From the NCBI RefSeq assembly GCF_023502325.1, contig NZ_JAMFLZ010000003.1, forward strand, positions 62,001 through 126,000: 64,000 nt of DNA. Reading direction: 5' to 3'. The position numbers were made by a program, and so were the translations under genes. Within the stretch, counting starts at the first letter, position 1; every line of letters begins with the position of its first letter. The DNA comes from Wocania_A spongiicola. Lineage in GTDB: Bacteria; Bacteroidota; Bacteroidia; Flavobacteriales; Flavobacteriaceae. Of this stretch, positions 19,102-28,916 are shown piece by piece. Under the pieces are notes generated by a model. That model made no database searches, had not been told where the DNA came from, and was given only the letters and a program-made list of their open reading frames with translations.

Positions 19102-19122
19102 TAGGGTAACTTATAGGGTAAC
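19102..19122. repeat. Paired GGGTAAC repeat, left-end arm-type site
   Basis: TAGGGTAACTTATAGGGTAAC contains two AGGGTAAC units spaced 11 bases apart. The right end of the island has the same arrangement with one mismatch (36687-36707). Such paired short repeats near both ends are compatible with integrase arm-binding sites. CCTAGTGTTTT occurs 5' of the pair at both ends (19064-19074 and 36609-36619). Confidence 0.5.
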
Positions 19123-19230
19123 CACTTTTTCTTAAGTATCAAATGTTCTAATGTAAAAAAAGAGAAAATCTTATTTAATCAGTATTATGAAACTAATTTT
19201 ATCTTATAAGACCTGATAGAATGAACATAG

Positions 19231-20130
19231 TTATTTTAATCTTATCAATTCGTTTCTATATTTATAAATAACATTATGCATTCTATCAACTTGGTCTATT
19301 GTAAACATAACTCGACAGCTAGAGTAATCCATAAAGTTGAAAAAATAAATAGGATTTCCGCATTGTATTTTAGAATCAGGACAATTACTTGTGGCTGTTT
19401 TTTGGTTAGGAGTATCGTCAATACCATCTCCCACTAAGTCGCATTTTTTCTTTCTTTCAAAAATATGGCGAAGACCAAGCCAATGACCAGTTTCATGAGT
19501 GAGTAATTTATTTCCTTTACCCATTCGGTTGTAGCTAACTGCTATTGCATCTTTTTCAGGAGACCTCCATATTCTTGGATGATCAACGTAACCACTTGTG
19601 TTCTTAAATTTGTTTACTCTAACGTTCCCCACATACACGTTCATATATTTTTTTGGGTTCCATAACGGATCTGCATAAAAAATAGGCCTAGCGAATGAGT
19701 AAAACTTTCTTTTGGTTTTTCTATATATTATTCCATCTGTGACATTCCCTTGAGGGTCTGTTTGTGCTAAATAAAATTCAATATTTGCCGTGCCTATTTT
19801 GTGTTTTATTTCGTCAGGAACTATGTTGTCTATCTCTTTATTACTAGCTGAAAAATTTTCATTTAAAACCGTTATTTCAGACTGTATAGATTCTTTACTA
19901 ATCTTCATTGAGCTATTACGATAGAGGACGTGAAAAACAACAGGTATTCTTATTTTTTTAGCAATTTCTTTGTTTTCAATTGTATTATAATATTTATATT
20001 GAGTCTCCTGTTTCAATTGACTGTCGCTTGCGATAAAAGATTTATTATTTCTTTCTCCACAATACACTAGATATGAGTTGCAAGAACTCATAGTTACAAT
20101 GACAATAATTAAGAATATTTTTTTAACCAT
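19231..20130 (-). CDS. M43-family zinc metalloprotease lipoprotein
   Basis: The 299-residue protein has a lipoprotein signal peptide with Cys17 (TMSSCNS). The zinc site HETGHWLGLRH occupies residues 212-222 (ligands His212, His216, His222; catalytic Glu213), as in metzincins. It is followed by a Cys-rich segment (CDLVGDGIDDTP) and a Met-turn in NFMDYSSCRVMFT. This combination is characteristic of pappalysin/cytophagalysin-type M43 peptidases. Most secreted Bacteroidota members carry a sorting tail; this one is short and lipid-anchored, so it likely acts at the cell surface or in the periplasm. It is the leftmost gene of the island, transcribed toward the left end. Substrate is unknown. Confidence 0.85.
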   Translation of the reverse strand: MVKKIFLIIVIVTMSSCNSYLVYCGERNNKSFIASDSQLKQETQYKYYNTIENKEIAKKIRIPVVFHVLYRNSSMKISKESIQSEITVLNENFSASNKEIDNIVPDEIKHKIGTANIEFYLAQTDPQGNVTDGIIYRKTKRKFYSFARPIFYADPLWNPKKYMNVYVGNVRVNKFKNTSGYVDHPRIWRSPEKDAIAVSYNRMGKGNKLLTHETGHWLGLRHIFERKKKCDLVGDGIDDTPNQKTATSNCPDSKIQCGNPIYFFNFMDYSSCRVMFTIDQVDRMHNVIYKYRNELIRLK

Positions 20131-20639
20131 TATTTATAACTTGTTGAATTACAGAATACCCAAGCAGTATGATTTGTAATTATTAGTTTTTACTAAACAA
20201 AAGAGAAGAGTGGTAAATAATTTACCATGTAATAAGACCCTAGTGAAAGCAAAAAAACTTATACTAATTATTAATTCTTATACTAATTATTAATTAATGT
20301 ACTAGGGAAGTACTAAAAGTATTTAAAAATAATTAATTATCAAAATTAAAACTATTGATGATTAATAATATCTATTGATATTCAGGTTTTTCTAATTCTT
20401 TAAGTTAGAGTTTAGTTTTTTTATTATCTAGTTAATGGGTTTCCAATATTAGACTGGACATTTGATTGCGAGATTTAGAGTTGGAAAAATTAACTTAAAG
20501 ATAAAAAAAATCATACAATAATTCATATTTAGTAAAAAAAAACTTATATTTAAATTCTCCTAAAAGAATTATTTACTGCAAATCTATTTCCCTTAAGGGA
20601 AGCTATTAAGTTATTTCCATAAATTAAAATTGTGAAATC
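20131..20639. other. Gene-free gap between divergent island genes, with palindromes
   Basis: This AT-rich 509-base stretch separates the zincin gene (-) from the two-gene + operon. It holds a short direct repeat (CTTATACTAATTATTAATT, twice between about 20258 and 20296), an inverted repeat AATTCT-CCTAAA-AGAATT (20553-20570), and the palindrome at 20588-20601 listed separately. I see no coding region. Confidence 0.6.
20588..20601. promoter_or_regulatory. Perfect 14-base palindrome, possible operator of the + strand island operon
   Basis: TTCCCTTAAGGGAA is a perfect palindrome ending 38 bases before the start of the 563-residue membrane protein gene. A second imperfect dyad lies 18 bases upstream. 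Their position suits a regulator binding site; no regulator gene is seen in the island. Confidence 0.35.
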
Positions 20640-22331
20640 ATGACTGGAAGTGTAGCATTAGATGTAGTAATTGGGCTAGTATTCATTTATCTCTTATATA
20701 GTCTCTTTGCCACGGTAATAATGGAAATTATAAATTCATTTCTAGGACTTCGCGCTAGAAATCTAAGGTATGCGTTGAGACGTATGCTTATGAATGAAAG
20801 GCATGCCAAATGGTTCGATAATAAAATAGAAGATTCTTATTGGTTGAGCTTTTTTAAAAACTTAATAAATCTTATTCCAAGAGCTTTTTTAAAAATATGG
20901 AATACGTTTTTAAAGTTTTCAGGAAGATCAGGTAACCTAAAGGATCCAGAACTATTTCATTTATTTTACAATCAGCCAATCATTAAATACTTAGGAGGTG
21001 GTGGCATAGCCAATAAACCATCTTATATGTCTCCCAAGAATTTTTCGAAGGCATTGGTCGATAGTCTCAATTCAGATATTTCCATCGTTGTTTTATTTAA
21101 AAAATTTGGAGTTGATACTAACCTTCTAAAGCAAGAATTTATTTTGCTTGATGAAACCTCGGTTTTTATGAAAGCATATAATGAAATTGAGGACGAAAGC
21201 AAAACTTTTGAGGGTTGGTTTGAGAAAAGAACGGATATAGAAAAGTTGGGCATTGCTTCAGAGGTATTTCCAAATAATATTGGTTTAAAAAGAAACTTAA
21301 ATGCCATGCAGCAACTCATCAATGGAGGTGAGGTAAAGAGGAGGCAACCTTTAGAACAATTATTTGAAGATGCCTCGTTTGACGCGAAGATTAAGGCGGG
21401 ACTAGCATTATTACCTAAGGAATCCGATACTAGAAAGCACATAGAGTCATTATTAACTGATGCCGATACTAAAGTAGATGAGTTTAAACTTTTATTAGAA
21501 CAATGGTTTAATGATACTATGGAGCGTTCAACAGGTTGGTTTAAGCGTAGGGTGCAGTATATACTCTTTATTGTGGGGTTTGTGCTAGCTGTAAGTTTTA
21601 ATGCAGACACCATCAATATTGTTAAAAAGTTATCTAAGGACCCAGATGCTAGAGCTGAACTTGTTGAGCTAGCCGTGGAATATTCCAACGATTTTCAAGA
21701 GGTTAAGCAGATTCCAAAACCAGACGAGGATAAAGGAGAAGAAAACAAGGAAATTAATAATCCTGCTCACGATGCAATTAACAAGTCACCAACTGTAGAA
21801 GAAGATGAAAGATTTCAAGAAGTACGTGATTCATTAATCAATGTAGCTAAAGTGATTAATGATGATATTTATTCTGCTCAAAACATCATTGGCACCAATT
21901 GGAAAATACCTGAGCAATTAAGTGTGGTTAATTCTCTTGATAGTCTAAAAAAAGATGCAGTCAGGTTTGACTATCCATTAAAGGTAATTAAGAAGACGTA
22001 TTTATTTGGCTTATTTAAGAAATGTGACACCATTGATGTCTATTTGGAAGCCAATAAATCTGCTGACACCATACATTTAAAAAATGCCATTCTTCCGGTG
22101 ACTAAAGAGGATTTTGATAAACGTGAAATCCCTGTTAATTCTGCTTACTACAAACTATCCTACGTGTTTTTTTCTAAAGGGTTTTATAAAAACTTATGGG
22201 GTTATATCCTTACAGCCTTAGCCATTTCTCTTGGCTCCCCATTTTGGTTTGATGTATTAAATAAACTTATTAAGCTACGTAGTTCATTACAACATGAAAA
22301 ACCAAACCCAAAGAAACAAACACCAAACTAA
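20640..22331 (+). CDS. Membrane protein of unknown function, first gene of a two-gene island operon
   Basis: I do not recognise this 563-residue family by name. There are three clear membrane segments: about residues 6-30 (DVVIGLVFIYLLYSLFATVI), 303-322 (YILFIVGFVLAVSF) and 518-538 (LWGYILTALAISLGSPFWF). The first is followed by an Arg-rich stretch, LGLRARNLRYALRRML. A large mostly helical soluble part lies between the first two, and a Glu/Lys/Asp-rich linker follows the second (about 355-400). The motifs NADTINIVKKL after the second segment and SPFWFDVLNKLIKLR at the end look conserved-type. The next gene starts 31 bases downstream. A membrane anchor or sensor for the large partner is a reasonable guess only. 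Confidence 0.6.
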   Translation: MTGSVALDVVIGLVFIYLLYSLFATVIMEIINSFLGLRARNLRYALRRMLMNERHAKWFDNKIEDSYWLSFFKNLINLIPRAFLKIWNTFLKFSGRSGNLKDPELFHLFYNQPIIKYLGGGGIANKPSYMSPKNFSKALVDSLNSDISIVVLFKKFGVDTNLLKQEFILLDETSVFMKAYNEIEDESKTFEGWFEKRTDIEKLGIASEVFPNNIGLKRNLNAMQQLINGGEVKRRQPLEQLFEDASFDAKIKAGLALLPKESDTRKHIESLLTDADTKVDEFKLLLEQWFNDTMERSTGWFKRRVQYILFIVGFVLAVSFNADTINIVKKLSKDPDARAELVELAVEYSNDFQEVKQIPKPDEDKGEENKEINNPAHDAINKSPTVEEDERFQEVRDSLINVAKVINDDIYSAQNIIGTNWKIPEQLSVVNSLDSLKKDAVRFDYPLKVIKKTYLFGLFKKCDTIDVYLEANKSADTIHLKNAILPVTKEDFDKREIPVNSAYYKLSYVFFSKGFYKNLWGYILTALAISLGSPFWFDVLNKLIKLRSSLQHEKPNPKKQTPN

Positions 22332-22362
22332 AGTATAAATAATTAAAACATCAACTGTAAAA

Positions 22363-25300
22363 ATGGAAGTAATACTCTTTGAAAAGAATATCGAGTTATT
22401 TGAGAATAACGCAAATTTAGGAATAGAAATAAATTCAAATCAGGCAGTTATAATTAATAACCGTTTAAATAAAATATCCTTACCAATTATATTGGGTGAA
22501 GGAGAACTAACTGTATCGGGAGATACAGAAAAATTAAAGTTTAAAGATATTCCTAAAGTAAGTATTGAAGCCAAAGCTGGTTTAAAGATTGCTATTTACG
22601 ATACAGCTGAAGAGGCCGTAAAAGACTTATTAATTAATGATACGCTTAACGTTGAACTACCAGAACTTGACAATGGTTTTGCTTATGGGGTATTCTCCTT
22701 TAACTATACTATAAGCGGAAAAGCAGAAGGGAAATGGCCTTTAGGCTCAGTATCTACCACTGCAAGTGTAAGTGCCTCTAAAAAGAAACGTGCAGCTGTA
22801 ATAGTAAAACTTGCTAAAACCGAGCGTATTCGTTCTGCGATAGGACAACTCATAAGTGAATTACAATCTCCTAGTAGAGTTAAAAGAGCCAATGATCTAA
22901 GTCCTGGTACGTTTTTAGTGATGGAGCGAGAAGGAGCTTTAAATGCGAAATTAGGTGCACAAGCCGGTTTTGATTTTGATTGGGAAAAAGAATCTCAAAA
23001 TCCGAATTTTTCTGGAACTGTAAGTCTACAAGCCAAATTAGCAGCCGAAATTAGTATTGGTCTTAATCTGCAAAATAACTTCTCTTTAGTAGTTAGTAGA
23101 CCTGAAGAAGTACCAACTATTAGAGTGCAACTTTATAAAAGAAAATTAAATGGATGGAATTTCGCTGCTGGTTTAAACGCTTGGGGTAAGGCTGATTTAG
23201 GAGAGTTTAATGAATTGTCCGTAGAAGATCTTATTAAGGCTACCATAGGAATTCATCATGGCCAGATTTTGGAAGATATTAGAAAATATAGTAATCCTGA
23301 TAATCTCAAAGATGAATTATTTGGGATAACAGAAGATATTGTCAAAAAAATCACCCAAATTGATATTATAAAAGATGCAAAGAAAACGTTGAATGATTTG
23401 TTTGAAAAATGGGATGCCGTTGGAGCAGAAGGAGGTGAAGCTATTTTCAAGCTTATAAAGGACAATACATCTGTAGATCTTCAGTCTTTACAGACAGAAT
23501 TAAAAGATCTTGGAAACCCGGATACAGGAGTTAGTAAGTTCTTAGAAGAAAAAATGCAAGATACCGGTTTTCATGATACGGCACTAGGACAGGTTCTTGA
23601 ATCCATAGTACCTTTTGATGATTTGTTTGACCTCGTTGGCGATCAAGAATTGGTTAAAAAGCTTCAGGAAAAAGCACTAAAAACCTCTGAACTATTAGAT
23701 TTTGAAGCCTTAATTAAGAATCTTCATAAAGAAATTTCAGAAAAACTATCTATAGGTAAAATTAAAAAAGCAGCAAAATTCGCAGATGAAAAAGAATTAA
23801 GTGATTGGCTTAAAGGAAAATTAGAAAGCCTCTTTGATGGTCAAAAGGAACTTATAGATGAGCTTAAAGCTATAAATACCTTTATAGAAAATATGCATAA
23901 AAAAGGCGAAAAGATCCTGGAAAAGGTAAAGACTGCCCTTCAAAAAGAATATGAATTATCGTTAGCTTTTACGTATCAAAAAGAAAAAGAGCATAGCGCC
24001 CTTATTGATGCTTCCTTTAGTTTTAATGCAGATACAAACCCAACTAATGGCCTACAAGCACTGCTTAAAGGTGATTATGGGAATTTACTCACTAATGAAA
24101 TAAAGGGAATTCATTTATCAAAAGGCGTTTTAACCCATAGAGTTAAAAAGCAGAAAACATTTTCTTTAAGTATTCCTGGGGTAAAAAGAGATTTTACACG
24201 TATAAATGAATCTTTTGTTAAAGGTACTTTTATGAGCGAAGTTGATGGTAGGTTCATTATGTACGAATTCGAATCTAGTGATACCATTAAAAAGAACCGC
24301 GAATTTATTAAGCTTGCTATCATGGGGGATTACCTTGGTAAAAAGAAGCAGAACGACTTTGGAGTAGAAAAAGAGTCTCTTAAAGTTTCATTTGATTTCA
24401 AATATCAAGAAAAAGCATTAAGCAAGAAACTTTTAACTCGTATTATAGACCCCTTTATCGAGATAAATCTTAAAGAGCCTTTTTCTGAAATAACGGATTT
24501 AACGAAAACCAATTGGGTAAAACAACTGAAATCAAATCATAGAAGGAAAAAAGTGCTTGGTAATACTCTAATTCGTATGACAGTAAAAATGTCTTCAGAT
24601 CTTGGGAGGGCTTGGTATAGTGCACCTACTAAGAAAAAAGATGATAAATACAAAAAACTATCAGGAGCCTTGCAATCTAAACTAAGAGAACTATTGTTTA
24701 TAACGGCTTTTGAGAATGAAGTTTTATTAACAAAGGGTTATGCTCTTGAAAAACTACAAGCAGTGATTTTATATGCTTCACTCCCAGTAATGTATGGCTA
24801 TGATTATGATTATTATGATCTTATAAAAGATTTTAATTCACTAAAAACTAATCTGGCCAAAACAATAACAACTTTACATAATAAATTAGAAAACTCTACA
24901 GACCCCGAATTAAAAAAACGAGCCAAAAGGTTTAGGAATATAAATAATAGCATACAAGAAATTATAGAAAGAATAGAGACTAGTGAAGATTTTGAATTTT
25001 ACCTAAACTTACTGGTTGGTAAAGAGGAAATGCTTATTGAAAAAGTTATTAATTCGGCTATAAAAATAGGGGAAGCCAAAGAAAATGCGGCCAGTGACCC
25101 TAAGAGAACAATGAGGCGTTTGTCCAGTTTTGGTAAAGATTTGACTAAAGCTTTAAATTCTTTTAATATTAATTTTATCACTAAGGGTAGTGGAGGAGAT
25201 TTTACCCGATTTTTTGGAGCCAATTTATTTATTACTGCCTCTAAAGTTTTTGATCCTAATATTGACGAAAACACCACAGGTTATTTAGAACTCATTGTTC

Positions 25301-25401
25301 TTAATAAAGACTCAAAGTTTAAAATGAAAAGCTTTATGTATGGAGAAAAACCGCCTTCAGAAGATAGGTTTATGTCTCAATTAATTGTGGATTTAGAATA
25401 G
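22363..25401 (+). CDS. 1012-residue cytoplasmic protein of unknown function
   Basis: I do not recognise this protein. No signal peptide or membrane segment is visible. The first ~270 residues are beta-rich with Ala/Gly/Ser repeats such as KLGAQAGF and AAEISIGLNL. A long charged helical region (about 280-560) follows, compatible with coiled coils. The rest (about 560-1012) is mixed, with a basic stretch KSNHRRKKVLGNTL, an aromatic stretch YGYDYDYYDLIKDF and a C-terminal beta-like part. It lies 31 bases after the membrane protein gene, so the two are probably co-transcribed, and it converges on the HNH/ATPase/amidohydrolase operon. Size and position suggest a structural or scaffold component of an island-encoded system. 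Confidence 0.55.
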   Translation: MEVILFEKNIELFENNANLGIEINSNQAVIINNRLNKISLPIILGEGELTVSGDTEKLKFKDIPKVSIEAKAGLKIAIYDTAEEAVKDLLINDTLNVELPELDNGFAYGVFSFNYTISGKAEGKWPLGSVSTTASVSASKKKRAAVIVKLAKTERIRSAIGQLISELQSPSRVKRANDLSPGTFLVMEREGALNAKLGAQAGFDFDWEKESQNPNFSGTVSLQAKLAAEISIGLNLQNNFSLVVSRPEEVPTIRVQLYKRKLNGWNFAAGLNAWGKADLGEFNELSVEDLIKATIGIHHGQILEDIRKYSNPDNLKDELFGITEDIVKKITQIDIIKDAKKTLNDLFEKWDAVGAEGGEAIFKLIKDNTSVDLQSLQTELKDLGNPDTGVSKFLEEKMQDTGFHDTALGQVLESIVPFDDLFDLVGDQELVKKLQEKALKTSELLDFEALIKNLHKEISEKLSIGKIKKAAKFADEKELSDWLKGKLESLFDGQKELIDELKAINTFIENMHKKGEKILEKVKTALQKEYELSLAFTYQKEKEHSALIDASFSFNADTNPTNGLQALLKGDYGNLLTNEIKGIHLSKGVLTHRVKKQKTFSLSIPGVKRDFTRINESFVKGTFMSEVDGRFIMYEFESSDTIKKNREFIKLAIMGDYLGKKKQNDFGVEKESLKVSFDFKYQEKALSKKLLTRIIDPFIEINLKEPFSEITDLTKTNWVKQLKSNHRRKKVLGNTLIRMTVKMSSDLGRAWYSAPTKKKDDKYKKLSGALQSKLRELLFITAFENEVLLTKGYALEKLQAVILYASLPVMYGYDYDYYDLIKDFNSLKTNLAKTITTLHNKLENSTDPELKKRAKRFRNINNSIQEIIERIETSEDFEFYLNLLVGKEEMLIEKVINSAIKIGEAKENAASDPKRTMRRLSSFGKDLTKALNSFNINFITKGSGGDFTRFFGANLFITASKVFDPNIDENTTGYLELIVLNKDSKFKMKSFMYGEKPPSEDRFMSQLIVDLE

Positions 25402-25616
25402 TTCAGGCTTAGTACAGAAGAAGCGTCTAAATCTTGACATTCTCTTTTGCTATGGTTTACAAGGTTATATAATAATTTATGTGTTTTATATTAAATTTAG
25501 ATGTGTTAGAAAACAGAATTGATAGAAGAGTAAGATTTTTAAATTTAGTGAATTACAAACTTCTTGCAGTAAGGAAACGAAAGTTGAATTTTTTAAATTT
25601 TCAATGTAAAAATTAA

Positions 25617-26675
25617 CTAATCCAATAGTCCTTCTTTTGTAAAACCAATCGAGGCTATGCCTTCTCTTTCAAAAAAATCGCTGATTATTACTTCCTTTTG
25701 TGCTAAAAATGGTGAATCCACAGCAAACTCGTCATTAATAGCTTCCCTCATTATATTAAACTCTTCTTTGTGCTTCCTTTTTTTCGCTGGATCATTTTCC
25801 CGAATTATTAGTTTCAGCGTATTTCGTATTCCTATTAAATCTACTTTAAGTCTTTTACATTCTTTTCTTCTTGCCATTACCAAATCCTGTCTATTTAAAG
25901 CATAAGCTTTTTTAGATGCTTCTCCCATAGCATTAGGGTTACCTTGGTTATCTATTTTAGATCTAACGGTTCCATCTAGTTGAAATTCTAAATGGTCTGC
26001 TGGATTTTCTTTGCAAGGATCAATAAGTAAGCGTTCAAGTTCTTCTTTACTAATAAGTTCATGATGACTTCTAACTCGATTAGCTATTACCGGAAATCGA
26101 TTTTTTTTACCTAAAGGCTCAAGTTCAACGGCATCAGGAATTAACTGCTTTGTTTTTCTATTGCATAGCGGGCAGGACCAAAGTAAATTATCCCAATCTG
26201 CGCCTAACCAATAATAACCAGGATAAATAAGATCTTCATCTATTTGATTTGTAAAAGGGTTTATTGCAGCTTTGGGTCTAAAATGCTCAATATCAGGAGG
26301 TGTGACGTGGGCAAGTTTACTTTCACAATAAGCACATTTATCGTTAAAAACGATCTTTAAATTTTCCTTTAGCTTAGCGTTTTTATAAACACTAAACTTT
26401 AAATTAGTTTTCTTAGTAAGTTTTTTGTCATTATTGAAATTATTGGTATCAGCAAAAAAGGCAATAGCTTTTAATGTTTCTGCTTCAGCCTTTGTGAATT
26501 TCTTTCCATTTTCCAACCTCTCGAAAATGTCCTTAAAATGTTCTACATTGGCATCAATTAATAACTTAAGGGTTTCGCGCAATGCATTATCCTTGTCTTG
26601 ATTTCTATCAAGATTAGTATTCTTTGTTGTATAAATTGAAATATTTGGGCGTTTTGGGCGGTCTATCTTTATCAT
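25617..26675 (-). CDS. HNH endonuclease, PtuB-like
   Basis: The 352-residue protein has a complete HNH/beta-beta-alpha metal site: CAYC (Cys114, Cys117), IEHFRPK with His131, then WLGADWDNLLWSC and CPLCN (Cys168, Cys171, Asn172). This is the pattern of the TIGR02646-type HNH nucleases that include the PtuB subunit of Septu defence. About 100 N-terminal residues precede the nuclease and ~180 helical residues follow. It is the last gene of a three-gene operon, 12 bases after the stop of the ATPase gene. PtuB normally works with a PtuA-type ATPase, which is exactly the neighbour here. DNA or RNA cleavage is expected from the intact site. Confidence 0.8.
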   Translation of the reverse strand: MIKIDRPKRPNISIYTTKNTNLDRNQDKDNALRETLKLLIDANVEHFKDIFERLENGKKFTKAEAETLKAIAFFADTNNFNNDKKLTKKTNLKFSVYKNAKLKENLKIVFNDKCAYCESKLAHVTPPDIEHFRPKAAINPFTNQIDEDLIYPGYYWLGADWDNLLWSCPLCNRKTKQLIPDAVELEPLGKKNRFPVIANRVRSHHELISKEELERLLIDPCKENPADHLEFQLDGTVRSKIDNQGNPNAMGEASKKAYALNRQDLVMARRKECKRLKVDLIGIRNTLKLIIRENDPAKKRKHKEEFNIMREAINDEFAVDSPFLAQKEVIISDFFEREGIASIGFTKEGLLD

Positions 26676-26687
26676 ATTTGAACTTCT

Positions 26688-28904
26688 TTAATTATTGGTC
26701 CATAAAGACTTTATTTCATCTAATTCATCTGCACTAAGTGATTCTAATTCCTTTTTTAATGAACGTTCATCATCTTTAGCATATTCCTTTTCAACGGCTT
26801 TAAATGCTATTGCCTCATCCATAGTTTCACCTAGCAAGGTATTTGGACGTAATTTACCAGTTAATGAATCTTCAATTAAATGATCCTTTAATTCTAATTT
26901 CAATCCTTCTAAACGTTCCTCTTGAATTTCAGTGTGTTTTCTTAGCGATTGCAATTCATTAAACTCTGTAAATTTACGTTCCATTTCTGGATCTAAAGTT
27001 GTATAGAGTCCGAAGATAGAAGTTAATAATTGCCCTACTTGCATGCTCTTAGGTGAGGGTAAATCAGTCACAATCTCAATTTCTTTGTTTTCATCTAAGC
27101 GTATTAAAATAACCTCTCCTTCCTCTAAACCACGTAAACAAAGAGGTTCATGTGTAGCAATTATAAAGTTAATACCAGGAAACGTTTTTCTAAGCGCAGA
27201 AATAATACGCATTTTCCAACGTGGGTGAAGATGCACCCCTATTTCATCCACTAAAACAATACCTTGAGCGTTAAATATGGAAGGCCACACTTTGCCAAAG
27301 CCCATCATGATATCTAATGCTAGAGCTAAAATAGCTTTATAGCCTGCGCTTAACTCATCTAAGGAAATCCCTTCTTTATTTGCATATAATTTCAAACATA
27401 CAATTTGGTTGCCTTCTTCATCTTGATCTGGATAAAAATACTGATCATCATCAAGCGACAATAAATCTGCTAAACTCTTTGTGATTTCCTGAAACAGTTC
27501 GTTATCCTTAATTTTTTCTGTAAGCCATTTATTACCATTTAGTAATAGTTTTAAAGGATTGAAAAGATTTTCTAAAAACGTAAAATCTTTACTATGTAAA
27601 TTGTCTAAACTCTTCGAAAATAAACGAGTGGCTCCATAAGCACGAACAATTAGTTGTGGCGCTTTTGGAGTGACAGTAAATAAGTTAGTTGATTTATCAA
27701 AATTAAGAGTAATAGGCCTAGTTCTATCGTTTAAATACATCTTAACCCAACCACTTGTTACATCTGAATTTCTGTTCACAAAAGCACTAGCCTTTAGATC
27801 TAGCTTATCCAAACGTTCTTGACCCGCTAGTGTTAATGCAATAGCTTGTAGAATGGTGCTTTTTCCGGTGCCATTTTCACCTAAAAGGGCCATCCATGGT
27901 TCAATTATTTCTTCAGATTCATTTTCAGCAAAACTTAGTTCTAAATCTTCAATAATCTTAAAATTACTTATTTTAACTTTTGTAATCCATCTACTCTGTC
28001 CAAAATACGTGCTCTTACCTTCATCACCCATTTTATCTAAAGAATACGATTTTCTAGATTTTTGCTTTTTCTTGGCGCTTCCAGTATTACTTTCTCTAGA
28101 TGGCTCTTGTTCTCCGTAAAAAGGCAAGTATTCTGGAATCTCATTTCCATATACTTCAAGAAGTTGAGACTTATAATTGCCCCATTTACAGTCTAAAAAA
28201 GGACTTGAAAGCCCTGTATGATCTTTAATTAGAGCAATACTATTTGAGGTGTCAAAATTGGGTAGTGATTTAACCTCATTATATTGCGCTATTAATTTAG
28301 CTAAATTCCTTAATTCTTGACGTCTCTGCCGGCGTAAAGCACTTCTGTTTAGCCCCAGTATTTTTATTGTCTGCTGACCTCGTTTCGTAAAACCAATGGC
28401 TTCTTCTTTTTCATATCCAATATGCTGTTCTAAAAAGTCGTTAGGATTACAAGGATCTAAAAGTAAAGGCTTCTCAACAGATAGATCCCCCATAACCGCT
28501 GCCCGATTTCCTTCTACCGGGAAATTATTTCGTTTGTATCTTCTGTTACATGCGGAGCAAGATAAATACATATTCAACCATTCATAGGCCAACCACCAAT
28601 AGTGATCTGGGTCAAAAGAGCCATCTATATTCATGGAGCCATCTTTTGGTCTATATAAGTCATTATCCCCTTTACTTGTTGATTTTATTGGATCTTCGCA
28701 GTAGGCGCATTTTCCATTAAATAAATGCTCTAAAGCATCCATTACCTCTTTCTGATCGGTTATTCTGCTGAATTTATAGCGCTTAAAATCACTTTTAATA
28801 TTATTTATATCATAAAAAGCTTTCAACTTTTCAAACTCTTGTTTCATTCGCTCAGAATCAAGAATGGCTGGCTTTTTAACGGATTGTCTATCTATATAAA
28901 TCAT
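26688..28904 (-). CDS. AAA/ABC-type ATPase fused to a degenerate HNH-like domain, PtuA-like
   Basis: The 738-residue protein has two parts. The N-terminal part (about 1-290) keeps the zinc Cys pairs of an HNH domain (CAYC at 66-69, CSAC at 116-119) and the WLAYEWLNMYLSC stretch, but the catalytic EHFRPK motif reads DLYRPK, so the key His is lost. The C-terminal part (from about 310) is an SMC/RecF-like ATPase: Walker A GENGTGKST at 342-350, LDELSAGYKAIL signature, Walker B IVLVDE with Asp553-Glu554, and the switch ATHEP with His585. The gene starts 13 bases after the amidohydrolase stop. PtuA of Septu is the closest known architecture; the fused pseudo-HNH domain is the difference. Confidence 0.8.
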   Translation of the reverse strand: MIYIDRQSVKKPAILDSERMKQEFEKLKAFYDINNIKSDFKRYKFSRITDQKEVMDALEHLFNGKCAYCEDPIKSTSKGDNDLYRPKDGSMNIDGSFDPDHYWWLAYEWLNMYLSCSACNRRYKRNNFPVEGNRAAVMGDLSVEKPLLLDPCNPNDFLEQHIGYEKEEAIGFTKRGQQTIKILGLNRSALRRQRRQELRNLAKLIAQYNEVKSLPNFDTSNSIALIKDHTGLSSPFLDCKWGNYKSQLLEVYGNEIPEYLPFYGEQEPSRESNTGSAKKKQKSRKSYSLDKMGDEGKSTYFGQSRWITKVKISNFKIIEDLELSFAENESEEIIEPWMALLGENGTGKSTILQAIALTLAGQERLDKLDLKASAFVNRNSDVTSGWVKMYLNDRTRPITLNFDKSTNLFTVTPKAPQLIVRAYGATRLFSKSLDNLHSKDFTFLENLFNPLKLLLNGNKWLTEKIKDNELFQEITKSLADLLSLDDDQYFYPDQDEEGNQIVCLKLYANKEGISLDELSAGYKAILALALDIMMGFGKVWPSIFNAQGIVLVDEIGVHLHPRWKMRIISALRKTFPGINFIIATHEPLCLRGLEEGEVILIRLDENKEIEIVTDLPSPKSMQVGQLLTSIFGLYTTLDPEMERKFTEFNELQSLRKHTEIQEERLEGLKLELKDHLIEDSLTGKLRPNTLLGETMDEAIAFKAVEKEYAKDDERSLKKELESLSADELDEIKSLWTNN

Positions 28905-28916
28905 AATATTCTAAAA

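Larger units (their letters stand above)
18877..19230. other. Gene-free gap holding the left end of the genomic island
   Basis: This 354-base stretch contains a hairpin terminator (18995-19027), a 19-base copy of the tRNA-Ser 3' end (19024-19042), CCTAGTGTTTT (19064-19074) and a paired GGGTAAC repeat (19102-19122), all listed separately. I see no coding region. Confidence 0.7.

Noticed and set aside
20258..20296. Short direct repeat as a CRISPR remnant
   Set aside because: Only two units with no spacer and pure AT-rich sequence; no cas genes. No CRISPR array was seen anywhere in the window.
21023..21688. 221-residue open frame on the - strand
   Set aside because: Antisense to the well-supported membrane protein gene; Ser/Leu-rich composition typical of reverse frames.
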